This document shows, one piece after another, positions 61,534 through 64,000 of a stretch of 64,000 nt of DNA. The notes under the pieces were generated by a model. The model made no database searches, was not told where the DNA came from, and was given only the letters and a program-made list of their open reading frames with translations. The stretch is taken from contig CM059971.1 of NCBI GenBank assembly GCA_030490835.1, positions 1,364,001 to 1,428,000 on the forward strand, given 5' to 3'. The position numbers and the translations under genes were made by a program. Within the stretch, counting starts at the first letter, position 1; each line of letters starts with the position of its first letter. Source of the DNA: Annona cherimola (lineage: Eukaryota > Streptophyta > Magnoliopsida > Magnoliales > Annonaceae).

Positions 61534-62519
61534 CTTTGTAATTTTTTGAGGCCCTTTTTTATGAAATTTATTGCTACAAAAGAATATTTCAAATTTTAAT
61601 TAAATGGTTCGAGATATTTAGGATATTAGAAACGACATTTATGTTTAAGGCCATATAATCTCTCTAAAATTTAAGATTTTGATCATTGATGTAAAATTTA
61701 ATTTATTTGCCGGATTTAACACTTTCTATTTAAGAGAAAAAATTTCATCTCAATCGAGTATGTTTGTGAGGCTAAATTTGTTGAAAAATAGTGTTATTTA
61801 TGTGTAAATTATGAAAAACGTGTAGTTTTATTTACATATATATTAAAATGTAATAATGTTTTATAAGACTATTTATCCATGTACAAATAATATTTTAGAT
61901 GGTTCAGATGTTGAAAATATAACTACGAAATTAGTGTTTAATATTAAATTATTTTATTACATTGATTTTCAATAGATTTCCTCTGTAGTGATATTGGATA
62001 AATAAAAAGGGTTTTCAAGATACTAAAAATGAATGATGTTAAGTATAACTAACAGAGTAAATTTTTCATCTAACCATTAAGATTTTAAAAATATAAGAGT
62101 TATATGAAAAAAGGAGTTTCATGGAAGGGGGTCTGTACATTTGGATCATTTTATATCGAGATCTAAATGGAGGAACCAACGCCTTAATGGCACCAAATCA
62201 TGCCCCATATGCGGGTGACTTAGGCTCAACTCTTGCCAGCCTAGCTTATTAAAAAAAAAAAAAAAAACCTTACCAGCCTTACTTTGTACGAGAAATTTGT
62301 GGTGGGAATTTTTGGTGGCTTAAATGTATTTACTTATAAAATAAATAAATAAATAAATAAATGGAGAGACCAACATTGTACAGTTCTGTAGCAACTATAG
62401 AACTGAAAGCGGTCTGTTGCAGATTTCGAACTTAGAAGGGTAGAGAGGTATACAACTATAAATTATTTTACAAACTTTAAGGAACTATCCGTAAATCTCG
62501 CAGGAACTTAAAAGACTGT
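61534..62519. other. Intergenic with a MITE remnant
   Basis: A degenerate copy of the 2137-type MITE interior lies at about 61800-62060. No gene seen. A 20-nt A run is at 62250-62269. Confidence 0.45.
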
Positions 62520-62731
62520 CTGCTGCTGCTGCTGAGCGAGCTTCGGCTTCCCATGTGAGATGCGGTGAAACACGAGGTGAGGTGGTTTTCTTGACTTTCC
62601 CTTCGCCTTCGCCTTCTTCCACGCGGAAACTTGTATTTCTAAAATTTATTAATGCCTTCTGCTCGAAGGGTCAACGATTTCCGGATGAATCCCTAAGCCG
62701 CCTGCAAGAAGCAAGGTTGATGGCGGAAAGG
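62520..62731 (+). other. Possible 5' exon of a gene leaving the window
   Basis: GC-richer block with CTT/CCTTCG-rich leader-like sequence (gactttcccttcgccttcgccttcttcc), then ttgatggcggaaaggtaagaag. The ATG at 62718 opens MAER, and the fitting donor ag|gtaag follows at once. No downstream exon could be placed up to 64000, so an intron of over 1.2 kb would be needed. This is a guess from composition and one splice motif. Confidence 0.25.
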
Positions 62732-63622
62732 TAAGAAGTTGTAATCGTTGCTTAAATTAATTTCCTACTTATCTTAAATTTTATATTAATTATTATCGAT
62801 GTACGATTTAATTCAGATTTTCATTAAACATATGATGAAGAAAATACATGATTTTTATTTTAAGATCACCAAAACGCAATAAGAATAAATACTATTGTCG
62901 ATATTAGGAAAAAATAAATTTAACAAATATAAGCAAATATTTTTAGAAAGAATAAGAGAAATATTGTAAAAATATACTAAATTTACAAAAAAAATTCGGC
63001 ATGAATGAGGAAAAAGAGTTAGAGATATTTTCATAACTTTTTAGAAGTGAAATAATGAAAATTTTTAGGAAAATTGCAATACAAGAATATTTTTTCTTTT
63101 AATTCACTGAAACATATTTAACGGCCATATACAATTTTAAGTATTATACTGTCAAAAAATACATGAAATTATGAATTCCATCAAATATAATATGATAGAT
63201 GCTGATAAAATTTAATGATAGATATGTAATACTTTAAAGCAATCTTGCTTCTCTTAAATCTCTTTTCCATGTACCTCTCATTTTTAAAATCTCCATAGTT
63301 AATAAAAAATTCACTTTATTCATTGTATTTAATATCATTTATAGTGTATTGGAAACCTTTTTGCTTTTTAAATTTTACTGTATATGGGTCACATTTATAA
63401 ATATGTAAAATCAATGTAATAAAATGACTCACTGCTAAAATATCAATTTTAAAATAATTTTTTCAACATCTAAACATCTAAAATATCACTACTATGTGAA
63501 TAAATAATTTTATGAAGTATTATTACATTATAATATATGTGTGAATAGATTTAAGCGTTTTTCATAATTTACACATGAATATATATTTTGACCAAATGTG
63601 ACACTTGTACATATTTGATTTA
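62732..63622. other. AT-rich sequence, no gene seen
   Basis: Includes a degenerate copy of the 2137-type MITE interior at about 63380-63600. If the exon proposed at 62520 is real, this would be its first intron. Confidence 0.4.
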
Positions 63623-63898
63623 GGGTGTGTTTGACATTTAATAGAAAATGTAAAGTTAAAACTTTTCAATCTAAAACTTTTCACTCTCCACAACCATCAT
63701 ATTTTTTAATTATTTTTTCACATTTTCCTATACAACTACCATACATTCCAATCATTTCTATACAACTATCCATAAAACTAACCTATTTATTTTAACTTTA
63801 TCCTCTTTACTACTCATCATTACCTCTATCACATCATTTGACAACTTTTACTTTTCAAAACTTTTTATCAAAAGTTTTATTCATTACTAAACACACCC
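63623..63898. mobile_element. Tourist-like MITE with TTA target duplication
   Basis: 276 bp with ends gggtgtgtttgac and ctaaacacaccc, flanked by TTA (63620-63622, 63899-63901). Same family as the 5052 and 53764 copies and in the same orientation. Confidence 0.85.
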
Positions 63899-64000
63899 TT
63901 AAATGACATTAACTATCTCATTGAAACGATGATTTTTCCTCTCTACAATTGCTTCATTGAAACAATTTAACCTTAATATGTTTCAATTAATATTGGTAAA

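Noticed and set aside
60995..61549. 184-residue plus-strand frame
   Set aside because: It crosses a Tourist-like MITE from end to end and then a 61-bp tandem duplication; no protein family.
1..64000. CRISPR arrays, tRNA or rRNA genes, organelle insertions
   Set aside because: No regular short spacer-repeat pattern, no cloverleaf-type GTTCRANNC block with pairing arms, and no recognisable plastid or mitochondrial gene was seen by eye. A covariance-model scan would be decisive.

Overview
The window is nuclear DNA from a flowering plant. The genes are plant-type: a UPF0496 protein, a CTL1-type chitinase-like protein, a DnaJ-X chaperone, an ARM-repeat protein related to Arabidopsis At2g05810, DUF247 relatives, and CC-NBS and PPR fragments. 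Introns have plant splice signals, intergenic DNA is very AT-rich, and small DNA transposons with TIRs are dense. The species cannot be fixed from sequence alone. Homology statements come from recognising the protein families, not from a search.

Layout. 1-7.0 kb: intergenic, with two MITEs and a dispersed duplication. 7.0-8.5 kb (-): intact UPF0496 gene. 8.6-9.8 kb: a long-TIR element that has captured part of a PPR gene, ending about 150 bp upstream of the UPF0496 start codon. 11.4-13.8 kb (-): three-exon chitinase-like gene, intact. 14-22.8 kb: repeat-rich intergenic DNA with a DUF247 fragment at 19 kb and a large inverted repeat. 23.0-23.8 kb (-): decayed CC-NBS resistance gene. 25.5-27.5 kb: DUF247 locus built as an inverted repeat (N-terminal half on both strands around one C-terminal half), with one nonsense codon. 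28.2-39.8 kb (-): complete ten-exon DnaJ-X gene whose introns carry several MITE-like and tandem repeats, and which needs one GC-AG intron. 40-54 kb: gene-poor, with foldback elements, Tourist-like MITEs and a 388-bp tandem array. 54.9-56.7 kb (+): intact intronless ARM-repeat gene. 58.6-60.9 kb: hAT-like element with a perfect 8-bp target duplication. 61-64 kb: MITEs and a possible 5' exon of a gene leaving the window.

Four genes look intact (UPF0496, CTL-like, DnaJ-X, ARM). They show no operon-like or pathway relation to one another. The most unusual features are the PPR-capturing element, the DUF247 inverted-repeat locus (a candidate hairpin/small-RNA source), the hAT-like element, and the foldback family whose 9-10 bp target duplications suggest a Mutator-like origin. 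I found no tRNA, rRNA, CRISPR array or organelle insertion that I could support.
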